Source: Noviluteimonas sp052115395 (lineage in GTDB: Bacteria; Pseudomonadota; Gammaproteobacteria; Xanthomonadales; Xanthomonadaceae). From it: a DNA stretch of 64,000 nucleotides. The stretch lies in NCBI GenBank assembly GCA_052115395.1, contig JBFRGO010000001.1, one strand, 5' to 3'. A program made the position numbers and the translations under genes. This document shows positions 44,685 through 53,435 of this stretch, piece after piece (positions within the stretch are counted from its first letter, which is position 1; every line of letters begins with the position of its first letter). The notes under the pieces are model-generated. The model made no database searches. It was not told the origin of the DNA and worked only from the letters and a program-made list of their open reading frames with translations.

Positions 44685-45620
44685 TTACTTGGTGGCCAGC
44701 GCGTTGCTGGCGATGGCGCCGCGGTAGCGGTCGGCCAGCACCGAGACGCGCTCGACGTAGCGGCGGGTCTCGCTGTACGGCGGAACGCCGCGGTATTTGT
44801 CGACCGCGCCCTCGCCGGCGTTGTAGCCGGCGGCGACAAGGCTGAGATCGCCCTTGAAGCGCTTGAGCAGGAAGGCCAGGTACTGCACGCCGCCGGAGAT
44901 GTTCTGGGTGGCGTCGAAGGCATTGCCCACGCCGAAACGGCGGGCGGTGGCCGGCATCAGCTGCATCAGGCCCTGCGCGCCCACGCGCGAGAGCGCATTG
45001 GGGTTGTAGGCGGACTCGGCGTGGATGATCGCGCGCACGATCGCTTCGTCCACGCCGTGCAGCCTGGCCGCCGCGCGGATCTCGGCGGCATAGGCGTCGG
45101 TATTGAGGCGCAGCGTGTTGAAGTTGACGCCCGGACGCGCGGCGCAGGCGTAGCACGTCTCCATGAAGCTGTAGCGGATCGTGCGCAGCGCGGTGGCGCC
45201 GGCGACGCCCTTGGGCGGCTTGCTCGTGTAATGCCGCACGCCGTCCTGGATGTACGAATACACCTGCCCCTGCACCAGGCGCGGCGCCTGGTAAGGCTTC
45301 AGCGCGGGGGCGGAAGGTGCGGGCGTCGGCGCGACGGCATCGCTCGAAACGGTCTCGGCGATCGGCGAACCGGCGACATTGCTCGCCGTCGTGGTGCTGC
45401 CCACCGCGGCGGCGCGCGGGGCGACCGGCGCGGGCGCTGCCTTCGAATAACTGATGACGGTGCACGTCGCGCCGGGGATGCGCTTGCCGACGTAGCTGCG
45501 CGCGCCGTCGGCGCCGTCGCAACGATAGAGCGTGCCCGCCAATGCCGGCATCGCCGCGGAGGCGGCGACGACAAGCACGAGGGCGGCCAGGCCGCGCGAG
45601 AATCCCCATCCCCTAGTCAT
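44685..45620 (-). CDS. Lytic transglycosylase (SLT family) with DUF4124-like N-terminus
   Basis: 311 residues. A signal peptide (1-28) is followed by a DUF4124-like segment (LYRCDGADGARSYVGKRIPG), an Ala/Pro-rich linker, and a C-terminal SLT domain (about 175-300). The catalytic Glu is in HAESAYNPNAL, with GAQGLMQLMPATARRFGV and AGYNAGEGAVDKY. It cleaves peptidoglycan between MurNAc and GlcNAc in the periplasm. It is divergent from miaB. Confidence 0.93.
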   Translation of the reverse strand: MTRGWGFSRGLAALVLVVAASAAMPALAGTLYRCDGADGARSYVGKRIPGATCTVISYSKAAPAPVAPRAAAVGSTTTASNVAGSPIAETVSSDAVAPTPAPSAPALKPYQAPRLVQGQVYSYIQDGVRHYTSKPPKGVAGATALRTIRYSFMETCYACAARPGVNFNTLRLNTDAYAAEIRAAARLHGVDEAIVRAIIHAESAYNPNALSRVGAQGLMQLMPATARRFGVGNAFDATQNISGGVQYLAFLLKRFKGDLSLVAAGYNAGEGAVDKYRGVPPYSETRRYVERVSVLADRYRGAIASNALATK

Positions 45621-45648
45621 GGCGGCATGCTGCCCTCAATCGTGAGGC

Positions 45649-45694
45649 TTGACAAGTTCTTGATTCATATGAACAGACGCTTGATCCATGTGAA
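45649..45694. promoter_or_regulatory. Tandem 21-bp operator-like repeats upstream of miaB
   Basis: TTGATTCATATGAACAGACG and TTGATCCATGTGAACGAGAC follow each other with a 21-bp period (about two helical turns). The first contains the perfect palindrome TTCATATGAA (45664-45673), the second the imperfect TCCATGTGAA (45685-45694). A TTGACA lies at 45649-45654. The binding protein is not known. Confidence 0.4.
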
Positions 45695-45801
45695 CGAGAC
45701 CCCCGTCGCGAACCGGACGCAAGACGACCGCGCTAGACTTCGCCCCCTTCACACGCCCCACCTTCCCGGCGCGGACTAACCGCCGCCCTCCCGGACCTGC
45801 C

Positions 45802-47190
45802 ATGACCGAATCGAACGTCCTGCCGGACGTCGCCGCGCCTGCGGCCGACGCCTCCCGCCCCGCCCCGCGCGGCAAGCTCTTCATCAAGACCCACGGGTGC
45901 CAGATGAACGAGTACGACTCGGCCCGCATGGCCGACGTGCTCGCCGCCAGCGAAGGCCTGGAGCTGACCGACAACGTCGAGGAAGCCGACGTCGTGCTGG
46001 TCAACACCTGCTCGATCCGCGAGAAGGCGCAGGAAAAGGTCTTCAGCCAGCTCGGCCGCTGGAAGGCGCTCAAGAAGGACGGCAAGCCGGTGATCATCGG
46101 CGTCGGCGGGTGCGTGGCTTCGCAGGAAGGCGCGGCGATCGTCAAGCGCGCGCCCTATGTGGACCTGGTCTTCGGCCCGCAAACCCTGCACCGCCTGCCC
46201 GAGCTCATCCGCGAGCGCCGCGCGAGCGGGCAGCCGCAGGTCGACATCAGCTTCCCGGAGATCGAGAAGTTCGATCGCCTGCCCGAGCCCCGCGCCGACG
46301 GCCCGAGCGCCTTCGTGTCGATCATGGAAGGCTGCTCGAAGTACTGCTCGTTCTGCGTCGTGCCCTATACGCGCGGCGAAGAAGTCTCGCGGCCGTTCGA
46401 AGACGTGCTCGTCGAAGTCGCGCAACTCGCCGCGCAGGGCGTGCGCGAAATCAACCTGCTCGGCCAGAACGTCAATGCGTATCGCGGCCCGCTCGGCGAC
46501 GGTGAAGTGGCCGACCTCGGCTTGCTGATCCGCGCGATCGCCGGCATCGACGGTGTCGGCCGCATCCGTTTCACCACCTCGCATCCGCTCGAGTTTTCCG
46601 ACTCGCTGGTCGAGGCCTATCGCGACATCCCGCAATTGGCCAACTACCTCCACCTGCCCGTGCAGGCCGGCAGCGACCGCGTGCTCGCGGCGATGAAGCG
46701 CGGCTACACGGCGCTGGAGTTCAAGCAGAAGATCCGCAAGCTGCGCGCGGTGCGCCCGGACATCTCGATCTCCTCGGACTTCATCGTCGGCTTCCCCGGC
46801 GAGACCGACGCCGATTTCGAGAAGACGATGAAGCTGATCGAAGACGTCGGTTTCGACCAATCCTTCTCCTTCATCTATTCGCGCCGCCCCGGCACGCCGG
46901 CGGCCGACCTGTCCGACGACACCACCGACGCGGAGAAGCACGCGCGCCTGGAACGCCTGCAGGCGGCGATCAACGTGCATGCCGCGCAGATTTCGCAGGC
47001 GATGGTCGGCAGCGTGCAGACCGTGCTGGTGGAAGGCCCGTCGAAGAAGGACCCGAACGAGTTGACCGGCAAGACCGAGAACATGCGCTCGGTGAATTTC
47101 GCCGGCCACCCGCGTTTGATCGGACAGTTCGTCGATGTCGTCATCACCGAAGCGATGACGAACTCGTTGCGGGCGCGCGTCGTCGTCTAG
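45802..47190 (+). CDS. miaB: tRNA-2-methylthio-N6-dimethylallyladenosine synthase
   Basis: 462 residues of the radical-SAM methylthiotransferase family. The N-terminal UPF0004 domain holds three Cys for the auxiliary cluster (KTHGCQMNEYDS, NTCSIRE, GGCVAS). The radical-SAM site is GCSKYCSFCVVPYTRG (CxxxCxxC), and a C-terminal TRAM domain binds tRNA. It adds the 2-methylthio group to i6A37. Its stop overlaps that of the convergent ABC permease in the shared tetranucleotide CTAG. Confidence 0.97.
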   Translation: MTESNVLPDVAAPAADASRPAPRGKLFIKTHGCQMNEYDSARMADVLAASEGLELTDNVEEADVVLVNTCSIREKAQEKVFSQLGRWKALKKDGKPVIIGVGGCVASQEGAAIVKRAPYVDLVFGPQTLHRLPELIRERRASGQPQVDISFPEIEKFDRLPEPRADGPSAFVSIMEGCSKYCSFCVVPYTRGEEVSRPFEDVLVEVAQLAAQGVREINLLGQNVNAYRGPLGDGEVADLGLLIRAIAGIDGVGRIRFTTSHPLEFSDSLVEAYRDIPQLANYLHLPVQAGSDRVLAAMKRGYTALEFKQKIRKLRAVRPDISISSDFIVGFPGETDADFEKTMKLIEDVGFDQSFSFIYSRRPGTPAADLSDDTTDAEKHARLERLQAAINVHAAQISQAMVGSVQTVLVEGPSKKDPNELTGKTENMRSVNFAGHPRLIGQFVDVVITEAMTNSLRARVVV

Positions 47191-48275
47191 TCGAGGCGTT
47201 TGCGGAACCTGGCGATCGCCACCGTCATCATGACGGCGATGAACGCGATCAACGCCAGCGTCTCCGGCCACAGTTCCAACAGGCTCGCGCCGCGCAGCAT
47301 GATCCCGCGCACCAACCGCAGGAAGTGCGTGAGCGGCAGCAGCTCGGCGAGCCACTGGATGATCTTCGGCATGCCGGCGAAGGGAAACATGAAGCCCGAC
47401 AGCAGGATCGACGGCAGGAAGACGAAGAAGGTCATCTGCATCGCCTGGAACTGCGACTGCGCCTTGGTCGAAATCATCAGGCCGAGCGACAGGTTCGCCA
47501 GGATCAGCAGCACCGCCGCGATGTAAACGTCGAGCAGTGCGCCGCGGATGGGCACCTCGAACAGCCACGCGCCCAACAGCAACACCAGCGTGGTCTGGAT
47601 CAGCCCGATGCCCGCGAACGGCAGTACCTTGCCGATCATCAATTCGCTGCTGCTCACCGGCGTTGCGATCAGCAACTCCATGTTGCCGCGTTCGCGCTCG
47701 CGCACGATCGACACCGCGGTGAACATCACCATGGTCATCGTCAGGATGATGCCGATCAGGCCCGGCACGATGTTGATCGCCGAGCGGCGTTCGGGGTTGT
47801 AGAAGCCGACGACGCTGATCTGCGACGGCGCCTTCTGCACCGTCGCCGCACTGTCGAGCGGGACTTGCGTCAGCTGCCCGGCCGCGCCCTGCACGGCGGT
47901 GTCGCTGCCGTCGACGAGGATCTGCACCGCTTCGCGCCCATCGATGCGGCGGCGCTCGAAATCCGGCGGCACGACGACGCCGACGCTGATCTGCCCGCGC
48001 CGCAGCATCGTCATCAATTCCTGCGGTGAACTCGCATCCCGCACCGGGTTGAGCACGCCGGTGTTCTGCAGGTCCATCACCAGCGCGCGCGAACCGGCGG
48101 TGTTGGCCTGGTCGGCGATCGCCGTGTCGAGATTGCGCAGGGTGAAGTTGATCGCGTAACCGAAGAGCACCAGTTGCATCACCGGGATGCCGACGATCAT
48201 CGCCAGCGTGATGCGGTCGCGACGCATCTGCCGCAACTCCTTGACCATCACGGCGAACAGGCGGCGCCAGTTCAT
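47187..48275 (-). CDS. ABC-2 type exporter permease
   Basis: 362 residues with an N-terminal helix, a long periplasmic domain (about 45-175) and five C-terminal helices, the ABC-2 (YhhJ/YbhR-like) layout. The motif VREREXGNMELLIATPVSS is characteristic. It should form a dimer and, with the ATPase and the HlyD-type subunit, export drugs or lipophilic compounds. Its ATG overlaps the ATPase stop (ATGA). Confidence 0.92.
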   Translation of the reverse strand: MNWRRLFAVMVKELRQMRRDRITLAMIVGIPVMQLVLFGYAINFTLRNLDTAIADQANTAGSRALVMDLQNTGVLNPVRDASSPQELMTMLRRGQISVGVVVPPDFERRRIDGREAVQILVDGSDTAVQGAAGQLTQVPLDSAATVQKAPSQISVVGFYNPERRSAINIVPGLIGIILTMTMVMFTAVSIVRERERGNMELLIATPVSSSELMIGKVLPFAGIGLIQTTLVLLLGAWLFEVPIRGALLDVYIAAVLLILANLSLGLMISTKAQSQFQAMQMTFFVFLPSILLSGFMFPFAGMPKIIQWLAELLPLTHFLRLVRGIMLRGASLLELWPETLALIAFIAVMMTVAIARFRKRLD

Positions 48276-49228
48276 GCGGCCTCCTGCGCCTTCGCGTTAT
48301 CGCGGCCGCGCGTGGCGGACACGAAGACGTCTTCGAGGTTGGGTTCGGATTCGGCGATTTCGCCATGCAGCCCGGCGTCGGACAGCACGCGCTGCAGGCG
48401 ATCGGCAAGGCCGCTTTCGCTCGCCAGCACGCGCAAGGTGTTGCCGACCTGCGCCGCGCTGATCACGCCGGGCGTTTCCATCAACGCGCGGCGTGCCCGG
48501 CGCGGCGTGTTCGAATGCACGGCCAGCGTGCGGCCGGCGATCGCGCCGGTGAGTTCGGCGGGGCTGCCGTCGGCGACGAGCGCGCCGCGGTCGAGGATCG
48601 CCAGGCGATGGCAGCGTTCGGCTTCGTCCATGTAATGCGTGGAGACGAGGATCGTCGTGCCGGCATCGGCGAGTTCGAAGAGCTTTTCCCAGAAGTCGCG
48701 GCGCGATTCGGGATCCACCGCGCTGGTCGGTTCGTCGAGGAAAAGCAACTCCGGCGAATGAATGACCGCGCCGGCGAGCGCGAGGCGCTGTTTCTGGCCA
48801 CCGCTCATTGTGCCGGCGAGTTGCTTCTGCCGATCTTCGAAGTGATAGCGCTGCACGAGTTCGTCGATGCGCGTGCGCGCCTTCGCACGGGGAAGGCCTT
48901 GCACGGCGGCGAGGAATTCCAGGTTCTCGCGCACGCTCAAATCGTCGAACAAGGAGAACTTCTGCGTCATGTAACCGATGCGCAGGCGCAGTGCTTCGGC
49001 CTGTTTCGGCAGTTGCAGGCCGAGCACTTCGATTTCCCCTTCGGTCGGCGTCATCAGGCCGCACAACATGCGGATGGTCGTGGTCTTGCCCGATCCGTTG
49101 GGGCCGAGGAAGCCGTACACGTTCGCCTTGGGCACGCTCAAGTCGACATGATCGACGGCGACCAAGTCCTTGAAGCGCTTGGTCAGTCCGCGCGCGCGGA
49201 TCGCGAGATCGGCGGTCGGCGCATTCAC
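48272..49228 (-). CDS. ABC exporter ATP-binding protein
   Basis: 318 residues with a GTG start overlapping the HlyD stop (GTGA). Walker A GPNGSGKTT, signature MSGGQKQR and Walker B ELLFLDEPTSAVDP are all intact. The C-terminal 80 residues form the extra domain seen in DrrA/YbhF-type ATPases. It powers the ABC-2 permease downstream. Confidence 0.95.
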   Translation of the reverse strand: MNAPTADLAIRARGLTKRFKDLVAVDHVDLSVPKANVYGFLGPNGSGKTTTIRMLCGLMTPTEGEIEVLGLQLPKQAEALRLRIGYMTQKFSLFDDLSVRENLEFLAAVQGLPRAKARTRIDELVQRYHFEDRQKQLAGTMSGGQKQRLALAGAVIHSPELLFLDEPTSAVDPESRRDFWEKLFELADAGTTILVSTHYMDEAERCHRLAILDRGALVADGSPAELTGAIAGRTLAVHSNTPRRARRALMETPGVISAAQVGNTLRVLASESGLADRLQRVLSDAGLHGEIAESEPNLEDVFVSATRGRDNAKAQEAA

Positions 49229-50172
49229 TCGTCGAACTCCGCGCGCACCGGCAAGCCGGCGGGGAGCTTCGCGTTCTTCTGGTCGACGTCGATTTCCGCG
49301 ATGTAGGACAGCCGCGCGGCGTCCTTGCCGATCAGCGCGAAGTACGGCGTGAACGTCGGCTCGGTGCGGATCATGCGCACGGTGCCGGCGATCGCGTCGT
49401 CCTTGCCGTCGATGTAAAGACGGGCCTTCGTGCCGACGGCGACCTTCGCGCGGATCGGCTCGGGCACGTATACGCGTGCATACGGTTGGCCGACGAGCAG
49501 GATCGCGAGCGGTTGCCCCACCGCGGCCTGGTCGCCGAGTTTGTACGGCAGGCTGTCGATGAGTCCGTCGCGCGGGGCGACGACCGACAGTTTCTGGAGC
49601 GTGACCTGTTGCGCGGCGACATCGGCTTCCGATGCGGCGACGGCCGCCTCGCCCTGCGCGATCTGTTCGACGCGCGTGCCGGCTTCGAGTTCACGCAAGG
49701 CTTGTTCCAGCGCGCGGGCGGTTCCGGCCGCGTTCTCGGCGGCGGCGCGTGCGCGATCGATGTCGGAGGCGGCCATCAATTGGCGCGGCCCCAACTGCCG
49801 CACGCGGTTGTAATAGATGCGCGTGTCATCGGCCTGCGCGCGGGCGGCGGCCAGCTCGGCGCGTGCGCGTGCGATCTCTTCGCTGCGCGGGCCCGCTTCC
49901 AATTCGGCGAGCGTCGCGCGTTGGCGCGCCGCCTGCGCGCGCATCGCTTCGGTGCTGGCGCGCGTGCGGTCTGGCTCGAGTTGCAGCAGCGACTGGCCGG
50001 CTTTCACCTGCTGCCCTTCGCGCACGCCGATGGCGACGATCTTTTCCGCGGCGGGCGCGGGCAAGGTGATGCGGTCGTATTCGAGCGTGCCGAGCGCCTG
50101 CGGCGCATCGTTGCGACACGCGGACAGGACGGCGAAGGCGCACAGGACGAGCAATCGGGGGCGGAGGGTCAT
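49225..50172 (-). CDS. HlyD-family periplasmic adaptor, lipoprotein
   Basis: About 315 residues from ATG 50172. The N-terminus ends with a lipobox, VLSAC, so it is a likely lipoprotein. Barrel-sandwich halves flank a long coiled-coil hairpin (about 60-170, rich in Ala, Arg, Glu, Gln), as in YbhG/YhiI. It should link the inner-membrane exporter to an outer-membrane channel. No TolC-type gene is nearby. Confidence 0.9.
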   Translation of the reverse strand: MTLRPRLLVLCAFAVLSACRNDAPQALGTLEYDRITLPAPAAEKIVAIGVREGQQVKAGQSLLQLEPDRTRASTEAMRAQAARQRATLAELEAGPRSEEIARARAELAAARAQADDTRIYYNRVRQLGPRQLMAASDIDRARAAAENAAGTARALEQALRELEAGTRVEQIAQGEAAVAASEADVAAQQVTLQKLSVVAPRDGLIDSLPYKLGDQAAVGQPLAILLVGQPYARVYVPEPIRAKVAVGTKARLYIDGKDDAIAGTVRMIRTEPTFTPYFALIGKDAARLSYIAEIDVDQKNAKLPAGLPVRAEFDE

Positions 50173-50185
50173 GGGAGGCTCGTGG

Positions 50186-50914
50186 TCAGGGAACGCCGAT
50201 GCCGGCATCCAGCAAGGCGATGGCGTGGTGCTTCATAGCGGCCGCGTCGATGTCGTCGGCGTCGAACAGGCGGCGCCAGATCGGCGCGCCCGCGGCGGGA
50301 AACAAAGTCAGGCCGATCAGCGAAGTGACGAGCAGGCGCGGGTCGAGTTCGCGATTGAGCTGGCCCGCGGCCTGGGCCTGCGCGAACTTCGCCGCGAGCA
50401 ACTGCGGCATCTGCGGCGCCATCGTGGTGAACAGCAACTCGCGCAGGGCGCCGCCTTCGCACAGCACTTCGCGCACCCACAGCGGCGGCAGCCAGGGATG
50501 CTTTTCGACGGTTTCGCACATGCCGCGCACGAAACCGGCGATCACGCCGGAGATGTCGTCGCCGCCCTGGAGCGTCGCGTCGCGCACGTCGGTGAAGGCG
50601 GGCATCAGGCGTTCGGAGATCACCGCCTGCAGCAGTTGTTGTTTGTCGCCGAAGTAGTAGTGGACGAGCGCGGGGTTCACGCCGGCCTCGTGCGCGATCT
50701 CGCGCAAGGTGCTGGCGGCGATGCCGTGGCGCCCGAAACACGAGACGGCGACATCCAGGAGGCGGGCGCGGAGATCGCCGCCCTCGCCCGTCGGGCGGCC
50801 GACGGCGCGGCGGCCGGCCTTGGGGCGCGCCCCAGGCGGAAGCTCTGCCGTTTCAAGGACTTCCGGCGCTTTCGGGGCGGGTTTACGACGGGCTTTGGTG
50901 GGGAGCGAACGCAT
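50186..50914 (-). CDS. TetR-family repressor of the ABC exporter
   Basis: 242 residues. A basic, Pro/Ala-rich N-terminal tail (1-45) is followed by the TetR helix-turn-helix (about 50-95: TLREIAHEAGVNPALVHYYFGDKQQLL) and a CecR-like C-terminal ligand domain. It is first in the exporter operon, 13 bp before the adaptor gene. An AT-rich palindrome lies 10 bp upstream of the ATG, so it probably represses its own operon. Confidence 0.92.
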   Translation of the reverse strand: MRSLPTKARRKPAPKAPEVLETAELPPGARPKAGRRAVGRPTGEGGDLRARLLDVAVSCFGRHGIAASTLREIAHEAGVNPALVHYYFGDKQQLLQAVISERLMPAFTDVRDATLQGGDDISGVIAGFVRGMCETVEKHPWLPPLWVREVLCEGGALRELLFTTMAPQMPQLLAAKFAQAQAAGQLNRELDPRLLVTSLIGLTLFPAAGAPIWRRLFDADDIDAAAMKHHAIALLDAGIGVP

Positions 50915-50924
50915 GCCGCAGAAT

Positions 50925-50940
50925 TTAATTCGTAAATTAA
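50925..50940. promoter_or_regulatory. AT-rich palindromic operator for the TetR regulator
   Basis: TTAATT-CGTA-AATTAA is a perfect inverted repeat inside a 25-bp AT-rich patch in otherwise very GC-rich DNA. It sits between the TetR start (50914) and the divergent phoH gene. The position fits an autoregulatory operator. Confidence 0.5.
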
Positions 50941-51012
50941 TTAAGGCAAGCGAGACCCGACGGGCGGTCGCGCAGGCCCCATCGAGGAGCGTCCGCGCTA
51001 CCCTTTCCCCGC

Positions 51013-52008
51013 ATGAACGAACCTTCGCAGCGCGACTTCACCCTCGAACCCGACGACACCGAACGGCTGGCCAACCTGGCCGGGGCCTTCGACGCGCATC
51101 TGCGCCAGATCGAACTGCGCCTGGGCGTGGAGATCGCCAACCGCGGCAACATCTTCCGCATCACCGGCCCGGCCCCCGCGACTGCGCGCGCGGAAAAATT
51201 CCTGCGCGCGCTCTACGACGAAGCCGGCGAGGAAACCTTCGACGGCCACGCGATCAACGTGCGCCTGAACGCGGTGGCCGACGACGACGCGGCGGCGACG
51301 ACGCGCGACATCGAACCGCAGGACGTGTCGATCCGCGTCAAGCGCGGCACGATCCGCGGCCGCGGCGCCAACCAGGCCAAGTACCTGCATGCCATCGCAA
51401 CGCACGACATCAATTTCGGCGTCGGCCCCGCGGGCACGGGCAAGACCTTCCTCGCGGTGGCCATGGCGGTCGAAGCGCTCAACGAATCGCGCGTGCAACG
51501 CCTGATCCTCGTGCGCCCGGCGGTGGAAGCGGGCGAAAAACTGGGCTTTTTGCCCGGCGATCTCACCCAGAAGGTCGATCCCTACCTGCGCCCGTTGTAC
51601 GACGCGCTGTACGAAATGCTCGGGGTGGAAAAAGTCGTCAAGCTGCTGGAAAAGAACGTCATCGAGATCGCGCCGCTGGCCTACATGCGCGGGCGCACGC
51701 TCAACGATGCGTTCGTGATCCTCGACGAAGCGCAGAACACCACCATCGAACAGATGAAGATGTTCCTGACGCGCATCGGTTACGGCTCCACCGCCGTGGT
51801 CACCGGCGACGTGACGCAGATCGATTTGCCCAAGCACCAGAAGTCCGGGCTGCGCGATGCCATCGACGTGCTGCGTGCGGTGGATGGCATCAGCTTCACT
51901 TTCTTCCAGGCGCGCGACGTGGTCCGCCATCCGCTGGTGGCGCGCATCGTCGATGCCTACGACGCGCGCGATACCGACGACAAGGCCACCGGAGCCGGCA
52001 ATCCATGA
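51013..52008 (+). CDS. phoL: PhoH-like ATPase (PhoL/YbeZ)
   Basis: 331 residues. An N-terminal nucleic-acid-binding part is followed by the PhoH ATPase: Walker A VGPAGTGKT and Walker B FVILDEAQNTT. The family links to rRNA maturation with YbeY. Its stop overlaps the ybeY start (ATGA). In E. coli the same order miaB-ybeZ-ybeY-ybeX occurs, but here an exporter operon separates it from miaB. Confidence 0.94.
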   Translation: MNEPSQRDFTLEPDDTERLANLAGAFDAHLRQIELRLGVEIANRGNIFRITGPAPATARAEKFLRALYDEAGEETFDGHAINVRLNAVADDDAAATTRDIEPQDVSIRVKRGTIRGRGANQAKYLHAIATHDINFGVGPAGTGKTFLAVAMAVEALNESRVQRLILVRPAVEAGEKLGFLPGDLTQKVDPYLRPLYDALYEMLGVEKVVKLLEKNVIEIAPLAYMRGRTLNDAFVILDEAQNTTIEQMKMFLTRIGYGSTAVVTGDVTQIDLPKHQKSGLRDAIDVLRAVDGISFTFFQARDVVRHPLVARIVDAYDARDTDDKATGAGNP

Positions 52009-52475
52009 CCAAGGGACCCGTTCGTCTCGATGTGTCGGTCGAATACGCCCTGCCCCGCCTCGGCCTGCCCGCGGCGGTGAGTTTCCGCAAATGGGTCGGC
52101 GCCGCGCTCAAAGGCCGTATCCGCGAGGCGGACCTCGCCATCCGCATCGTCGGCACGAAGGAAGGCCGCGCGCTCAACCGCCATTACCGCGGGCGCGACT
52201 ACGCGACCAACGTCCTGAGTTTCCCGGCCGAATTGCCCGAAGGCGTGGTGCTTCCTCTGCTCGGCGACATCGTCCTGTGCGCGCCGGTCATCGCCCGAGA
52301 GGCGCGCGAGCAGAAAAAGGCGCTGATCGCCCACTACGCCCACCTCACCGTCCACGGCACGCTCCATCTGCTCGGCTGGGACCACGAGGACGCGCGGGAA
52401 GCGGACTGCATGGAGCAGCTCGAGCGCGAAATCCTCGCCGAAATGGGCATCGACGACCCCTACGCCGAAGACTGA
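52005..52475 (+). CDS. ybeY: Endoribonuclease YbeY (rRNA maturation factor)
   Basis: 156 residues. The zinc site is HGTLHLLGWDH (HxxxHxxxxxH), with the conserved Arg region RHYRGRDYATNVLSFP. YbeY processes the 16S rRNA 3' end and takes part in ribosome quality control. Its ATG overlaps the phoL stop. The frame is open far upstream, but this start is the conserved one. Confidence 0.96.
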   Translation: MTKGPVRLDVSVEYALPRLGLPAAVSFRKWVGAALKGRIREADLAIRIVGTKEGRALNRHYRGRDYATNVLSFPAELPEGVVLPLLGDIVLCAPVIAREAREQKKALIAHYAHLTVHGTLHLLGWDHEDAREADCMEQLEREILAEMGIDDPYAED

Positions 52476-52568
52476 CGGCCCGTCCAAGCACGATTCACCG
52501 ACCCGTCCTTGTCGTGCGCTAGACTCGGCGCCGGTTGCTCCAGCATCCGGAGCCCATCCCCGACCCCC

Positions 52569-53435
52569 ATGGCCGACGACGACAGTCCCCCGCAAACCGA
52601 AGACAAGAGCCGCCGCACCTGGCTCGACCGCATCACCGCCGCACTGTCCGGCGAACCCACCACCCGCGAGGACCTGGTCGAGCTGTTGCGCGACGTGCAG
52701 GCCGACGGGCTGATCGCGGCCGACACCCTGCGCATGATGGAAGGCGCCATCGCGGTGTCCGACCTGACGGTGGGCGACGTGATGATCCCGCGCGCGCAGA
52801 TGGTCGCGCTTTCGGCCGACGCCCCGCTCGAAACGCTGATGCGCCTGGTCGTCGAATCGGGCCACTCGCGTTTCCCGGTCCATGGCGAAGGCAAGGACGA
52901 GATCCTCGGCATCCTGCTCGCCAAGGACCTGCTGCGCGTGGTCGTCGCCGACCACGACCACTCCCGCAACAGCGTGCGCGAATTTCTCCGCCCGGCCGTG
53001 CTGATCCCCGAGTCGAAGAAACTCAACGTGCTGCTGCGCGAATTCCGCCAGTCGCGCAACCACATGGCGATCGTGATCGACGAATACGGCGGCGTCGCCG
53101 GCCTGGTCACGATCGAGGACGTGCTGGAGCAGATCGTCGGCGACATCGACGACGAGCACGACGAGGCCGTCGACGAGACCGCGCTGATTTCCGCGCAGGC
53201 CGACGGCCACTTCGTCGTCGACGCGCTGACGCCGATCGCCGATTTCAACGAGCGCTTCGGCTCGGATTTCGACGACGACGAGTACGACACCATCGGCGGC
53301 CTGCTGACCGCGGCCATCGGGCACCTGCCCGAAGCCGGCGAAGAATTGACGCTGGGCCGCTTCGGCTTCCGCGTCGCGCGCGCCGACGCGCGCCGCCTGC
53401 ACGCCCTGCACGTCAGCGTGCATGCAGACGCGTAA
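52569..53435 (+). CDS. CorC-type CBS-domain protein (YbeX)
   Basis: 288 residues. Two CBS domains (about 65-190; MIPRAQMVAL, GHSRFPVHGE, DEYGGVAGLVTIEDVLEQIVGDI) bind adenine nucleotides, and a C-terminal CorC/HlyC domain (about 200-285) follows. No membrane helices are present, so it is the short YbeX/CorC form linked to magnesium efflux and ribosome homeostasis. The stop overlaps the next gene by 14 bp. Confidence 0.94.
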   Translation: MADDDSPPQTEDKSRRTWLDRITAALSGEPTTREDLVELLRDVQADGLIAADTLRMMEGAIAVSDLTVGDVMIPRAQMVALSADAPLETLMRLVVESGHSRFPVHGEGKDEILGILLAKDLLRVVVADHDHSRNSVREFLRPAVLIPESKKLNVLLREFRQSRNHMAIVIDEYGGVAGLVTIEDVLEQIVGDIDDEHDEAVDETALISAQADGHFVVDALTPIADFNERFGSDFDDDEYDTIGGLLTAAIGHLPEAGEELTLGRFGFRVARADARRLHALHVSVHADA

